The notes under the pieces: model-generated
Database searches by the model: none
What the model was told of the DNA's origin: nothing
The model's input: the letters and a program-made list of their open reading frames with translations, nothing else
NCBI RefSeq assembly: GCF_014268655.2
Contig: NZ_JABWQX020000001.1
Span: 2,076,001 to 2,140,000 of the forward strand
Length of the DNA: 64,000 nt
Source: Pseudomonas marvdashtae
GTDB lineage: Bacteria; Pseudomonadota; Gammaproteobacteria; Pseudomonadales; Pseudomonadaceae
Direction of reading: 5' to 3'
In this document: positions 17,948 through 27,276 of the stretch, one piece after another
Layout: the number at the start of each line of letters is the position of its first letter
How positions within the stretch are numbered: position 1 is the stretch's first letter
Program-made: the position numbers and the translations under genes

Positions 17948-17965
17948 AGTCTCTTTATTGAGACT
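17948..17965. promoter_or_regulatory. Candidate activator site 2 (AGTCTC-N6-GAGACT)
   Basis: A perfect 6-bp inverted repeat, AGTCTC-tttatt-GAGACT, lies about 230 bases upstream of the -24 element and covers the stop codon of the activator gene. The same half-sites and spacing occur at 17794. A weak terminator role is possible, but no T-run follows. Confidence 0.45.
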
Positions 17966-19370
17966 CTGCAATCCCCAGCGCCAGCATTTTCTTGTACAGG
18001 GTCGACCTTCCCAGCCCCAGGCGCTCGGCCGCCTCGACAACCCTGCCACCGCATTGCTCGAGCGTGGTTTCGATCAGGTGCCGGTCGAATCGCGCCCGGG
18101 CCTGGCTGAAGGTCTCCTGCGGCATTGGTTCCAGGCTTGGGCTGGCGGTGCGCACCACCGGCGTGAAGGTGCCGATGGCTGCGCGGATGTCGTCGGCAGT
18201 GAGCACCAGGTCATCGCTGAGCAGCGCGGCCCGCTCCAGCACGTTGCGCAATTCTCGAATGTTGCCCGGCCAGGCGTGCTGGCCCAGGAGGTCGAGGGCG
18301 TCGTGGTTCAGTTCGTGCTGGCTGCGCAGTTCTTCGAGGATCGCTTCGCTCAGGGCCGGCAGGTCATCCAGGCGTGCGCGCAGCGGCGGCACTTGGATAG
18401 GCAGCACATTGAGGCGGTAATACAAGTCCGCGCGGAACTCGCCGCGCTTGATTGCCGCCTCAAGATCAGTGGACGTCGCGGCGATGATCCGGACATCGCT
18501 TTGCAGCACCTCGTTGGAGCCCACCGGTTCGTATTCCTTTTCCTGCAGCACGCGCAGCAGTTTGCTTTGCAGCGGCAACGGCATATCGCCGATTTCGTCG
18601 AGAAACAGCGTGCCGCCCTTGGCAATTTGCAGCTTGCCGGCGCGGCCCTTGCGGTCGGCGCCGGTGAACGCCCCTGGGGCGGTGCCGAAGAATTCGGCCT
18701 CGAGCAGCGACTCCGGAATAGCCGCGCTGTTGATGCTGACGAACGCCTTGTGCGCCCGCGGCGAAGCGCCGTGGATCGCCTGGGCCAGCAGCTCTTTACC
18801 CGTGCCGGTTTCACCCAGCAGCAGCACCGGGGAGTCAGTGCTGGCGCTGCGTCGGGCGCGGCGCTTGACCTCGAGGCTGGCGGCGCTGGTGCCGATGAAA
18901 TGGGCGAAGTTGTACTTGGTCTGGCGCGCCCGCAATAGCGAGCGCGTGGAGGCCAGTTCTTCCTGCATGCTCAGGTAGCGCTTGAGCATCGGCGACAGGC
19001 TGTGCAGCTCGTCGAACAGGGCAAAACCGATGGCACCGATCACCGCGCCGGCGCTGTCGTGAATCGGCAGGCGCATCACCACCAGCGGCTCCTTGGGCGT
19101 GTCCTGCATGTCCAGCAGGATCGGCCTTCCGGTGCGCACCACCTCACGCAGCAGGCTTGAAGGAATCACGCTCTCACAGGCACGACCGATCGCCTCGGCC
19201 GCCGAGTTCAAGCCGAAGCGACGGGCGTAGCGTTCGTTCATCCAGACGATATTCGCGTCGCGGTCGACAATCACCGTGCCTTCGCTGGACTGTTCAATGA
19301 TCTCGAACAACGAGCGGATCGCCAGCGTGCGCACGCGCTTGTAATCCTTGAGGCTTTCGGTGGGGTTCAT
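17955..19370 (-). CDS. hbcR: Sigma-54-dependent activator, HbcR type
   Basis: The protein has 471 residues. It has a PAS domain at about 20-125 (EGTVIVDRDANIVWMNERYA), then an AAA+ domain with Walker A GETGTGKE, the sigma-54-contact GAFTGA loop and Walker B GGTLFLDEIGD, and a Fis-type HTH at the C-terminus (AAERLGLGRSTLYKKM). It binds DNA and opens sigma-54 promoters. Pseudomonas HbcR activates D-3-hydroxybutyrate catabolism, and the genes next to this one are exactly that operon. The ATG at 19370 is preferred to an upstream in-frame ATG at 19439, whose extra residues do not resemble the PAS family. Confidence 0.85.
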   Translation of the reverse strand: MNPTESLKDYKRVRTLAIRSLFEIIEQSSEGTVIVDRDANIVWMNERYARRFGLNSAAEAIGRACESVIPSSLLREVVRTGRPILLDMQDTPKEPLVVMRLPIHDSAGAVIGAIGFALFDELHSLSPMLKRYLSMQEELASTRSLLRARQTKYNFAHFIGTSAASLEVKRRARRSASTDSPVLLLGETGTGKELLAQAIHGASPRAHKAFVSINSAAIPESLLEAEFFGTAPGAFTGADRKGRAGKLQIAKGGTLFLDEIGDMPLPLQSKLLRVLQEKEYEPVGSNEVLQSDVRIIAATSTDLEAAIKRGEFRADLYYRLNVLPIQVPPLRARLDDLPALSEAILEELRSQHELNHDALDLLGQHAWPGNIRELRNVLERAALLSDDLVLTADDIRAAIGTFTPVVRTASPSLEPMPQETFSQARARFDRHLIETTLEQCGGRVVEAAERLGLGRSTLYKKMLALGIAESQ

Positions 19371-19473
19371 CGGCCATTTCCCTGGAAGGAGAAGCTTGCA
19401 GTACGGAATCGGTCTTCCGGCGGCATTATGCCGGGGCACGAAGGCGGATCAACTCTCTTCTGATACGTCGTGG

Positions 19474-19485
19474 TTGAACGTTCAA
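19474..19485. promoter_or_regulatory. Perfect 12-bp palindrome upstream of the light-response box
   Basis: TTGAACGTTCAA is perfectly self-complementary and lies 6 bases before the TGTACA box. It may be a regulator site or contribute a -35 element (TTGAAC). Confidence 0.3.
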
Positions 19486-19491
19486 TAAAAT

Positions 19492-19515
19492 TGTACAGTT
19501 AACTCATCTTGTACA
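19492..19515 (+). promoter_or_regulatory. PplR/LitR-type light-response box upstream of the Trp-rich gene
   Basis: TGTACA-N12-TGTACA is an exact match to the direct repeat T(G/A)TACA-N12-TGTA(C/T)A reported for P. putida PplR1, a LitR/CarH-family MerR photoregulator. It lies 21 bases before the ATG at 19537, in the expected promoter position. No LitR gene is in this window, so the regulator would act in trans. Confidence 0.75.
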
Positions 19516-19536
19516 TGAATTGGTTTGGAACGGCCC

Positions 19537-19752
19537 ATGAATAAATTCAACCCCCGAAAGCTCAAGCTTTCCAAGTGGACGGCTTGCGCGCCGGTCAATC
19601 GCGAGAAGCATTTTCTCGTCATCCAGCTGCTTTGCGATGAGCAGGGTGCGCCGATTCAGGTTGAACTGCAGGCCGTTCACAGCGCGCGCGTCGAACTGCT
19701 GGATTGGCGCGAACTGTGTGATAGCAAGCGTTGGAAAATGGGCTGGAGCTGA
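19537..19752 (+). CDS. Small conserved Trp-rich protein (TIGR02450 type)
   Basis: The protein has 71 residues, beginning MNKFNPRKLKLSKWTACAP with NREKHFLV after it, and has four tryptophans (LSKWTA, LDWREL, KRWKMGW). This is the pattern of the TIGR02450 family, whose function is unknown. The family is often seen near photolyase and light-induced genes in pseudomonads. Here the gene sits behind a perfect PplR-type box, which supports light-dependent expression. An upstream in-frame TTG (19525) has no ribosome site; the ATG at 19537 is preferred. Confidence 0.75.
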   Translation: MNKFNPRKLKLSKWTACAPVNREKHFLVIQLLCDEQGAPIQVELQAVHSARVELLDWRELCDSKRWKMGWS

Positions 19753-19779
19753 TGACCGCTTCACGGCTCAATTATTACT

Positions 19780-19803
19780 TGTACATAAATAAAAAACTGT
19801 ACA
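19780..19803 (+). promoter_or_regulatory. PplR/LitR-type light-response box upstream of the chemoreceptor
   Basis: A second exact TGTACA-N12-TGTACA direct repeat follows the Trp-rich gene. It is flanked by CT and AG, which makes the ends CTTGTACA and TGTACAAG. It lies 95 bases before the ATG at 19898. Two identical boxes 288 bases apart are unlikely by chance. Confidence 0.72.
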
Positions 19804-19897
19804 AGTTTTGTTGAATGATGGCTTAATAATATCCAGCCACGGGCAAGGCTTTCAGACGGCCATTGCCACGCATTCAACGCCTCCGGGAGCCGTACCC

Positions 19898-21232
19898 ATG
19901 TTCATTCGTTCACGCAAGCATAAGGACGCCTTGCACGAAATCCAGGCCAGGCAGGCAATTCTTGAAGCGGAGCGGGCGGCGCTTCATGGCTCGATGGCAA
20001 TCGTCGAGTTCACGGCAACGGGGGAAGTGCTCGGCGCCAGCCCGCTTTTTCTGAAAATGACCGGCTATTCCCTCGACGAGGTCCTGGGCAAGCACCACTC
20101 GATGCTCTGCGAACCCGCCTATGGACGCAGTCGAGAAAGCGCGGCGCTGTGGCAACGGTTAGGACAGGGCGAGTCCGCCGAAGCTCGGTTTTTACATCTG
20201 CGTCGCGATGGCGGCGGGATGTGGGTAGAAGCCAGCTATGCCCCCGTGCGCGATGACGAGGCAGGCGTGCAGCGCGTCATCCAGGTTGTGCGCGACGTCA
20301 ATGACCGTGTGCTCCGTGCGCAAACCGAATCCAGTTTCATGCAGGCGATAGACCGCTCCATGGCGGTCATCGAGTTTGATCTGAGCGGCACCGTGGTGCG
20401 GGCCAACGAGAATTTCCTCAAGGTCATGGGGTTTCGCCAGGAAGAAGTGCTCGGCCAGCATCACCGGCTGTTTTGCAAACCCAGCGAAGTGCAGGACGAA
20501 GCCTATCGTGGCTTTTGGGCCGCGCTGAACCGTGGCCAATACATGAGCGGGCTTTTCCAGCGCGTCGACAAACGAGGCGCAACGGTCTGGCTGCAAGCGA
20601 CCTACAACCCGCTCTACGATGCCAATGGCCGTTTATATGGGGTAGTCAAGTTCGCCACGGACAACACCCGCGAGGTCGAGCAGCGTCAGACCGAATCCAA
20701 AGCGGCGCGATTGGCCTTCGAAACGTCCCGCAAGACCGATGAACACACGCAGTTTGGCACCTCGGTGGTCCAGCAAACGGTAACGGTGGTGCAGAGCATT
20801 GCCGATGAGTTGCAGCAAGTCGCCTTGGGCATCGGAGCCCTGAGCGCCCAGTCCGAGGAAATCGGCAGCATCGTCGATGCCATTCGAGGGATCGCCGAGC
20901 AGACCAACCTGCTGGCGCTCAATGCGGCGATTGAAGCGGCCCGCGCCGGCGAACAGGGTCGCGGTTTCGCGGTGGTCGCCGATGAAGTGCGCAACCTTGC
21001 CCGCCGCACCAGCCAGGCCACCGTCGCCATTTCTGATGTCGTCGGCAAGAACCGCGAACTGGCCAAGCAGGCGGTGACCAGCATGCAGTCCAGTACGCTC
21101 AAGGCAGAGCAGGGCGTGAAGCTGGCGAATCAGGCGGGCACGGTCATTCTCGATATCCACCGCGGTGCGCAGCAGGTGGTCGAGGTGATTGGCGAGTTTG
21201 CCCAGGCCATGGACCAGCGCGGCGAGGCCTGA
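19898..21232 (+). CDS. Soluble PAS-PAS methyl-accepting chemotaxis protein, BdlA-like
   Basis: The protein has 444 residues. Two PAS domains lie at about 28-125 and 150-245 (each has an L.GQHH/LGKHH segment), followed by an MCP signalling domain at about 270-444 with the hairpin tip [18 protein letters not shown]. No membrane helix is visible, so it is cytoplasmic. P. aeruginosa BdlA, which controls biofilm dispersal, has the same two-PAS plus MCP layout and similar length. The start at 19898 has CGGGAG 8 bases upstream; an in-frame TTG at 19808 lies too near the light-response box. Its promoter region carries a PplR-type box. Confidence 0.85.
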   Translation: MFIRSRKHKDALHEIQARQAILEAERAALHGSMAIVEFTATGEVLGASPLFLKMTGYSLDEVLGKHHSMLCEPAYGRSRESAALWQRLGQGESAEARFLHLRRDGGGMWVEASYAPVRDDEAGVQRVIQVVRDVNDRVLRAQTESSFMQAIDRSMAVIEFDLSGTVVRANENFLKVMGFRQEEVLGQHHRLFCKPSEVQDEAYRGFWAALNRGQYMSGLFQRVDKRGATVWLQATYNPLYDANGRLYGVVKFATDNTREVEQRQTESKAARLAFETSRKTDEHTQFGTSVVQQTVTVVQSIADELQQVALGIGALSAQSEEIGSIVDAIRGIAEQTNLLALNAAIEAARAGEQGRGFAVVADEVRNLARRTSQATVAISDVVGKNRELAKQAVTSMQSSTLKAEQGVKLANQAGTVILDIHRGAQQVVEVIGEFAQAMDQRGEA

Positions 21233-21237
21233 TCGAG

Positions 21238-22818
21238 TCAGGCCTGCCCCGGATGCGCCGCCGCCAATAACTCCTTGGTGTAGGGATGCTGAGGCGAGTC
21301 GAATACGTCGTGGCTGGCGCCTTGCTCGACGACCTTGCCGTCCTTGATCACGATCATGTCGTGGGCCAGGGCGCGCACCACCGCCAGGTCGTGGCTGATG
21401 AACAGGTACGTCAGGCCGTGTTTTTCCTGAAGCTGGCGGAGCAGGGCGACCACTTGTTTTTGCACGGTACGGTCCAGGGCCGAGGTCGGTTCGTCCAGCA
21501 GGATCAGCGCCGGCTTGAGCACCAATGCGCGGGCAATGGCGATGCGCTGGCGCTGGCCGCCGGAAAACTCATGGGGATAGCGGTGGCGGCCCTGCGGGTC
21601 GAGGCCGACTTCCTTGAGCGCCTGGATCACACTGGCTTCGCACTGCTCGGCGCTGGACCGACTGTGTACTTCAAGCCCTTCGCTGATGATCTGTTGCACC
21701 GACATGCGCGGGCTGAGACTGCCGAACGGGTCCTGGAACACCACCTGCATCTGCTTGCGCCACGGCCGCAGCTCTTTTTGCGACAGATGCTCCAAGGCCT
21801 GGCCCTGGAAACGAATGCTGCCTTCGGATTCGATCAGCCGCAGGATCGCCTGGCCGAGGGTGGACTTGCCGGAGCCGGATTCGCCGACGATACCCAGGGT
21901 CTTGCCACGCTGGATGCTCAGGCTGATGCCGTCCACCGCGCGTAAATATTCCTTGCGCCGCAGCAGCCCGCCGCCGAGCGGGAAGCTGACCCGCAGATCC
22001 TCCACCTGCAGGACATCTTCGCGTTCGTCCCGGGGCAGGGCTTCGCCTTCCGGTTCAGCGTTCAATAGCTCGCAGCTGTAAGGATGCCTGGGTGCGCAGA
22101 AAAGGGTTTCGCAAGGCGCTTGTTCGACGATTTCCCCGGCTTTCATCACACATACGCGCTGGGCGATGCTGCGCACCAGGTTGAGGTCGTGGCTGATCAG
22201 TAACAAGGACATGCCGAGCCGTTGCTGCAACGATTTGAGCAGCAGCAGAATCTTGCGTTGTACCGTCACGTCCAGCGCAGTGGTCGGTTCGTCGGCAATC
22301 AACAGTTCCGGCTCGCAGGCCAGGGCCATGGCGATCATCACGCGTTGGCGCTGGCCTCCGGATAACTGATGAGGGTAGGCCTTTAGCCGTTCGGCGGGTT
22401 TCTGGATACCGACGAGGGCGAGCAATTCGAGGATGCGCTGGCGTGCTGCCTTGCCACCCAGGCCCCGGTGCAGCATCAGGGTTTCGCCGATCTGTTTTTC
22501 AACGCTGTGGAGTGGATTGAGCGAGGTCATCGGCTCCTGGAAAATCATCGCGATCCGGTTGCCGCGCAGCTCCCGCAGCGTCTTGGCCTCGGCGCCGACC
22601 AGCTCCTGGCCTCGATAGCGAATGCTGCCGGTGGTGCGCGTGCCGGTGTCGGGTAGCAATTGCAGGATCGAATGCGCCGTGACCGATTTGCCCGAGCCTG
22701 ACTCGCCCACCAGGGCCAGGCACTCGCCGGGGCGGATGTCCAGGCACAGGTTTTTTACTACCGTCTGGTCGTTGAAGGCCACGCTCAGGTCGCGGATTTC
22801 GATCAGGTTGTCGCTCAT
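21238..22818 (-). CDS. yejF: Double ABC-domain ATPase of a peptide importer, YejF type
   Basis: The protein has 526 residues and contains two complete ABC cassettes. The first has Walker [10 protein letters not shown] and signature LSGGQRQRV; the second has GESGSGKST and FSGGQRQRI. This fused layout is YejF, the energiser of the oligopeptide and microcin C importer. The ATG at 22818 ([13 protein letters not shown]) matches the family start; upstream in-frame codons add residues before it. It is the last gene of the yejABEF-type operon and 27 bases after yejE. Confidence 0.85.
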   Translation of the reverse strand: MSDNLIEIRDLSVAFNDQTVVKNLCLDIRPGECLALVGESGSGKSVTAHSILQLLPDTGTRTTGSIRYRGQELVGAEAKTLRELRGNRIAMIFQEPMTSLNPLHSVEKQIGETLMLHRGLGGKAARQRILELLALVGIQKPAERLKAYPHQLSGGQRQRVMIAMALACEPELLIADEPTTALDVTVQRKILLLLKSLQQRLGMSLLLISHDLNLVRSIAQRVCVMKAGEIVEQAPCETLFCAPRHPYSCELLNAEPEGEALPRDEREDVLQVEDLRVSFPLGGGLLRRKEYLRAVDGISLSIQRGKTLGIVGESGSGKSTLGQAILRLIESEGSIRFQGQALEHLSQKELRPWRKQMQVVFQDPFGSLSPRMSVQQIISEGLEVHSRSSAEQCEASVIQALKEVGLDPQGRHRYPHEFSGGQRQRIAIARALVLKPALILLDEPTSALDRTVQKQVVALLRQLQEKHGLTYLFISHDLAVVRALAHDMIVIKDGKVVEQGASHDVFDSPQHPYTKELLAAAHPGQA

Positions 22819-22844
22819 ATCAAGGTTCCGCTTCATGGCTGTTT

Positions 22845-23867
22845 TCAAGAGCGTGGATCAAAGGCGTCGCGCAACGCCTCGCCAATGAACACCAACAGGG
22901 ACAGGATCAGCGCCAGGGTGAAAAACGCCGTCAATCCCAGCCACGGCGCTTGCAGGTTCTGCTTGCCCTGGGCGATCAACTCACCCAATGACGCGCTGCC
23001 GGCCGGCATGCCAAAACCGAGGAAGTCCAACGCTGTCAGCGTGGAAATCGCCCCGGTGAGAATGAACGGCAGGTAACTCAGCGTGGCGTTCATGGCGTTG
23101 GGCAGGATATGCCGCACGATCACCTTGCGGTCGGTCAGGCCCAAGGCCCTCGCTGCTTTCACGTATTCAAGGTTGCGCCCGCGCAGGAATTCGGCGCGGA
23201 CCACGTCCACCAGGGCCAGCCAGGAAAACAGCGCCATGATCCCCAGCAGCCACCAGAAGTTCGGCTCGACGAAGCCGGACAGGATGATCAGCAGGTAAAG
23301 CACCGGCAGTCCGGACCAGACTTCCAGCAGGCGTTGCCCGAGCAGATCCACCCAGCCGCCGTAGTAACCCTGCAAGGCACCGGCGGCGATGCCGATCAGG
23401 GCGCTGATGGTGGTGAGGGCGAGGGCGAACAGGATAGATACCCGTGCGCCGAAGATCACCCGCGCCAGTACGTCCCGGGCCTGGTCATCGGTGCCCAGCC
23501 AGTTGACGGTCGAAGGCGGGCTGGGGGCCGGTTGATTGAGATCGTAGTTGGGCGTGTCATCGCTGAACGGGATGGGCGGGAAGAGCAGCCAGCCGCCGTC
23601 CTTGTGAATCAGGTCCTGCACGTAGTTGCTGCGGTAGTCGGCCTGGAACGGCAACTGCCCGCCAAATTCCTGCTCGGTATGACGCTTGAACACCGGGAAA
23701 TACAGCGAGCCCTGGTGGCTCACCACCAGCGGCTTGTCGTTGGCGATCAGTTCACCGCCCAGGGTCAGGACAAACAAACCGATGAACAGCCACAGCGACC
23801 ACCAGCCGCGACGGTTTTTCTTGAAACGCTCGAAACGCCGCCGGCCCAACGGGGAAAGCTTGAACAT
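22845..23867 (-). CDS. yejE: Peptide ABC permease, YejE type
   Basis: The protein has 340 residues. It has an N-terminal membrane helix after a basic stretch, a long periplasmic loop (about 45-140) and five further helices with an OppC-like permease loop (KAARALGLTDRKVIVRHILP). It is one half of the inner-membrane channel of the yejABEF importer. Its ATG overlaps the stop of the preceding yejB by one base, so the two are coupled. Confidence 0.85.
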   Translation of the reverse strand: MFKLSPLGRRRFERFKKNRRGWWSLWLFIGLFVLTLGGELIANDKPLVVSHQGSLYFPVFKRHTEQEFGGQLPFQADYRSNYVQDLIHKDGGWLLFPPIPFSDDTPNYDLNQPAPSPPSTVNWLGTDDQARDVLARVIFGARVSILFALALTTISALIGIAAGALQGYYGGWVDLLGQRLLEVWSGLPVLYLLIILSGFVEPNFWWLLGIMALFSWLALVDVVRAEFLRGRNLEYVKAARALGLTDRKVIVRHILPNAMNATLSYLPFILTGAISTLTALDFLGFGMPAGSASLGELIAQGKQNLQAPWLGLTAFFTLALILSLLVFIGEALRDAFDPRS

Positions 23868-24928
23868 CAGGCGTTCCTCGCGGCGAAGTCGATGCGTGGG
23901 TCCACCAGGGTGTAGCAGAGGTCGCCGATGAGTTTGATCAGCAAGCCGAACAACGTGAAGATGAACAGCGAGCCGAACACCACCGGATAGTCCCGCGACA
24001 CAGCGGCCTCGTAGCTCATGCGCCCCAGGCCGTCGAGGGAGAAGATCACCTCGATCAGCAACGAACCGGCGAAGAACACGCTGATGAACGCCTGGGGAAT
24101 GCCCGACACCACCAGCAACATCGCATTGCGGAACACGTGGCCGTATAGCACCCGACGTTCGCTCATGCCCTTGGCCCGCGCAGTGACCACGTACTGGCGG
24201 GTAATTTCGTTGAGAAAGGAGTTTTTGGTCAGGATGGTCAGGGTGGCAAAACCGCCGATGACCAGCGACGTGACCGGCAATACCAGATGCCAGAAGTAAT
24301 CGGCGATCTTGCCCAGGGTCGACAGCGATTCAAAGTTGTCCGACACCAGCCCGCGCACCGGGAACCAGTTGAGCGAGGTGCCGCCGGCGAAGATGACGAT
24401 CAGGAACATGGCGAAGAGGAACGCTGGCATGGCATAGCCGATGATGATCGCGGTGCTGCTCCAGACATCGAACGCCGAACCGTGGCGCACGGCTTTGCGA
24501 ATGCCCAGGGGGATCGACACGAGGTAAGTGATCAGTGTCGCCCAGAGCCCGAGGGAGATGGTCACGGGCATTTTTTCCAGGATCAGGTCGGTGACCGAGG
24601 CACCGCGAAAAAAGCTCTTGCCGAAGTCCAGGCGGGCGTAACTGGTGAGCATCAGCCACAGGCGTTCGTGGGCCGGCTTGTCGAAGCCGTACTGTTTTTC
24701 GATGTCCTTGATCAGTTGCGGGTCCAGGCCACGGCTGGCGCGGGAGCTGCCGGTCATGGCGTTGCCCGAGCTGCCGACACTGGCGCCACCGACGCCTTGC
24801 AGCTGGGCGATGGCCTGTTCCACCGGTCCGCCCGGTGCGGCCTGGACGATGACGAAGTTCACCAGCAGGATGATCACCAGCGTGGGGATGATCAGCAGCA
24901 GGCGCCGCGCAATATAACCCCACATCAA
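23867..24928 (-). CDS. yejB: Peptide ABC permease, YejB type
   Basis: The protein has 353 residues, six predicted helices and the OppB-like loop [21 protein letters not shown] low-complexity Gly/Ser-rich stretch (residues 45-65, [18 protein letters not shown]) sits in the first periplasmic loop. It pairs with YejE to form the channel and overlaps the 3' end of yejA by 4 bases in an ATGA. Confidence 0.85.
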   Translation of the reverse strand: MMWGYIARRLLLIIPTLVIILLVNFVIVQAAPGGPVEQAIAQLQGVGGASVGSSGNAMTGSSRASRGLDPQLIKDIEKQYGFDKPAHERLWLMLTSYARLDFGKSFFRGASVTDLILEKMPVTISLGLWATLITYLVSIPLGIRKAVRHGSAFDVWSSTAIIIGYAMPAFLFAMFLIVIFAGGTSLNWFPVRGLVSDNFESLSTLGKIADYFWHLVLPVTSLVIGGFATLTILTKNSFLNEITRQYVVTARAKGMSERRVLYGHVFRNAMLLVVSGIPQAFISVFFAGSLLIEVIFSLDGLGRMSYEAAVSRDYPVVFGSLFIFTLFGLLIKLIGDLCYTLVDPRIDFAARNA

Positions 24929-26793
24929 CGATGCCCTCCCGGTGTGCCACGCTTGATCCGTTCAGCGGTCATCTGCTCGTTGGTCAGCGGCGTGGTGCTG
25001 ACTTCCCACCAGCTTTCGATGGCCTCGTCATTGCTCGCCTGGATTTTCGGCATGCCAAAGCGATTCCACCACACGGTCGAACTGCCCGGCGGATAGTAGT
25101 TGGGGATCCAGTAGTAATTCCATTGCAGCACCCGGTCCAGCGCGTGGGCATGGCGGAGCATATCGCTTTGGGTGGTGGCCTTGACCAGGCCATCGATCAG
25201 GGCATCGACGGCGGGGTCCTGCAGCACCATGTAATTGTTCGCGCCCGGGTCGTTGGCCGCCGCGGAGCCGAAGTAATTGTAGAGCTCCATGCCCGGCGAA
25301 GTGCTCACGGGGTAGCCGGTGATGATCATGTCGTAGTCGCGGCTCATCAGGCGATTGACGTACTGGGACGAGTCGATGCGTCGGATGCTCATGTCGATGC
25401 CGATCTGCGCCAGGGTTCGCTTGTACGGCAGCAGCAAGCGATCGATACCGTTCTGAGTGACCAGGAAGGTGAAACTCAGGGCCTCGCCTTCAGCGTTCAC
25501 CAGGCGGTCGCCGTCGGGTTTCCAGCCCGCCTGCTCCAGCAGCGTCAAGGCTTGCAGTTGCTTGTCACGGATGACGCCGCTGCCGTCGGTCTTCGGTGCC
25601 TGAAATACCTGAGTAAACACCTCATCGGGTATTTTGCCGCGCAACGGTTCGAGGATCGCCAGTTCACCCGCATCGGGCAGTTGCCGGGCGGCGAGATCGG
25701 TGTTGGAAAAGTAGCTCTGTTGACGCACGTAGAGGTTGCGCATCATCTGGCGGTTGCTCCACTCGAAATCCCAGAGCATCGCCAGCGCCTGGCGTACGCG
25801 ACGGTCCTGGAACTGTGGACGCTGCAGATTGAACACGAAGCCTTGGGCCGGCTGGGGCGCTTGGGTGGCGAGGTGGGCTTTCTGCAAGCGGCCGTCGTGC
25901 AAGGCCGGGCTGTCATAGCCAATGGAGAAACCGGTGGCGGAAAACTCACGGTTATAGTCGTACGCGCCGCCGCGCAGGACCTGCCGGGCGACATCGGTGT
26001 CGCCGAAGTATTCAATACTGAAACGGTCGAAATTGTAGAGCCCGCGGCTGACCGGCAGGTCCTTGCCCCACCAATCGGCATTGCGCTGGAAGGTAATGCT
26101 GCGCCCCGAGTCGACTTTGCTTACGCGGTACGGGCCGCTGCCCAGAGGCGCTTCGTAGCCGCCTCCGTTGGCAAAATCACGGGTCTTCCACCAATGCTCG
26201 GGAAAGACCGGCAGGGTGGCGATGTCCAGGGGCAGGGTGCGATTTTCGTTGTTCTTGAAGTCGAAGCGAACGGTGCGTTCGGACTCCACCTCGACGCCTT
26301 TGACGGCGGCAAATTGTGTGCGATAGCGCAGGCTGCCCTGGGTCATCAGCAGCTCGAAACTGTAGCGCACGTCTTGCGCAGTGATGGGCTTGCCATCGGC
26401 AAAACGGGCCTTGCTATTAAGGTAGAAACGCAGGGACAGACCATCCTCGGCGCGTTCCATCTTCTCGGCGACCAGCCCGTAGACGGTGTAGGGCTCGTCC
26501 AATGAGCGCTGGGCCAGCGGCGAATAAAGCATTCCATCGACCTGGCTGACACCGATACCTTTGTCGATGTACGGCAGCACATGGTCGAAGTGGCCGATTT
26601 CCATGGCTGAGCGGCGCATCGTGCCGCCCTTGGGCGCCTGGGGGTTGGCATAGGCGAAGTGGCTGAAGCCTTCGGCGTACTTGGCCGGTTCGCCATAAAC
26701 CGTCAGGGCATGTTCGGGTGCGGCATTCACGCTTGCAGCGCCTGTCAGCAGGACCACCGCAGTGAATAGCCAGGAGGGAAACGCCAGTCGCAT
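24925..26793 (-). CDS. yejA: Peptide-binding periplasmic protein, YejA type (SBP_bac_5)
   Basis: The protein has 622 residues from the ATG at 26793, which has AAGG 6 bases upstream. It begins with a typical signal peptide ([19 protein letters not shown], cleaved near SVNA-AP). The mature part is an SBP_bac_5 family protein with its mid-domain ending in [16 protein letters not shown]. It captures peptides, including in other bacteria peptide-nucleotide antibiotics such as microcin C. It is the first gene of the yejABEF-type operon. Related pseudomonads have the npp locus for uridyl-peptide antibiotics. Confidence 0.85.
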   Translation of the reverse strand: MRLAFPSWLFTAVVLLTGAASVNAAPEHALTVYGEPAKYAEGFSHFAYANPQAPKGGTMRRSAMEIGHFDHVLPYIDKGIGVSQVDGMLYSPLAQRSLDEPYTVYGLVAEKMERAEDGLSLRFYLNSKARFADGKPITAQDVRYSFELLMTQGSLRYRTQFAAVKGVEVESERTVRFDFKNNENRTLPLDIATLPVFPEHWWKTRDFANGGGYEAPLGSGPYRVSKVDSGRSITFQRNADWWGKDLPVSRGLYNFDRFSIEYFGDTDVARQVLRGGAYDYNREFSATGFSIGYDSPALHDGRLQKAHLATQAPQPAQGFVFNLQRPQFQDRRVRQALAMLWDFEWSNRQMMRNLYVRQQSYFSNTDLAARQLPDAGELAILEPLRGKIPDEVFTQVFQAPKTDGSGVIRDKQLQALTLLEQAGWKPDGDRLVNAEGEALSFTFLVTQNGIDRLLLPYKRTLAQIGIDMSIRRIDSSQYVNRLMSRDYDMIITGYPVSTSPGMELYNYFGSAAANDPGANNYMVLQDPAVDALIDGLVKATTQSDMLRHAHALDRVLQWNYYWIPNYYPPGSSTVWWNRFGMPKIQASNDEAIESWWEVSTTPLTNEQMTAERIKRGTPGGHR

Positions 26794-26878
26794 TGTCAGC
26801 CTTAAAGCCGGGTGATAGGTGACCACGATTTGTACCCGAGCGGCGAGCTGATCGCCAGCCCCTCGAGTCATAAACATA

Positions 26879-26902
26879 ACGGCCCACCGAAAGGCGGGCC
26901 GT
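26879..26902 (-). terminator. Rho-independent terminator after the second parvulin gene
   Basis: Read on the minus strand, ACGGCCCGCC-TTTC-GGTGGGCCGT is a 10-bp stem (one G-T pair) followed by TATGTTTATG. It ends the parvulin transcript and separates it from yejA. Confidence 0.75.
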
Positions 26903-26920
26903 CATGTAGATCAATCGGGA

Positions 26921-27202
26921 TCAGTCCTGGCGGCTGGTCACTTCCAGCAGGTGGTAGCCGAACTGAGTCTTGACCGGGCCCTGGACCACATTGATCGGGG
27001 CGCTGAACACCACGGTGTCGAATTCCTTGACCATCTGGCCAGGACCGAATGAGCCCAGGTCGCCGCCCTGACGGCTGGATGGGCACGAGGAGTTGGCCTT
27101 GGCAACTTCGGCGAAATCAGCGCCGCCTTCAATCTGGGTCTTGAGTTCGTTGCACTTTTCTTCGCTGGAAACCAGGATGTGGCGGGCAGTGGCTTTGGCC
27201 AT
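26921..27202 (-). CDS. Small parvulin-type peptidyl-prolyl isomerase (PpiC), second copy
   Basis: The protein has 93 residues and one rotamase domain (ARHILVSS..., then CPSSRQGGDLGSFGPGQMV and FGYHLLEV). It lacks a signal peptide. It shares the domain plan of the 91-residue copy at 9238, but the two differ through much of the sequence. An AAGGAA site lies 7 bases before the ATG. It lies upstream of the yejABEF operon but is separated from it by a terminator. Confidence 0.9.
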   Translation of the reverse strand: MAKATARHILVSSEEKCNELKTQIEGGADFAEVAKANSSCPSSRQGGDLGSFGPGQMVKEFDTVVFSAPINVVQGPVKTQFGYHLLEVTSRQD

Positions 27203-27276
27203 GGGAAATTTCCTTTCAATGTCTTTAAAAGTGCTCAGCCTACCGGAATCAGTACGGGTTTGTTGTCAAAATTGCG

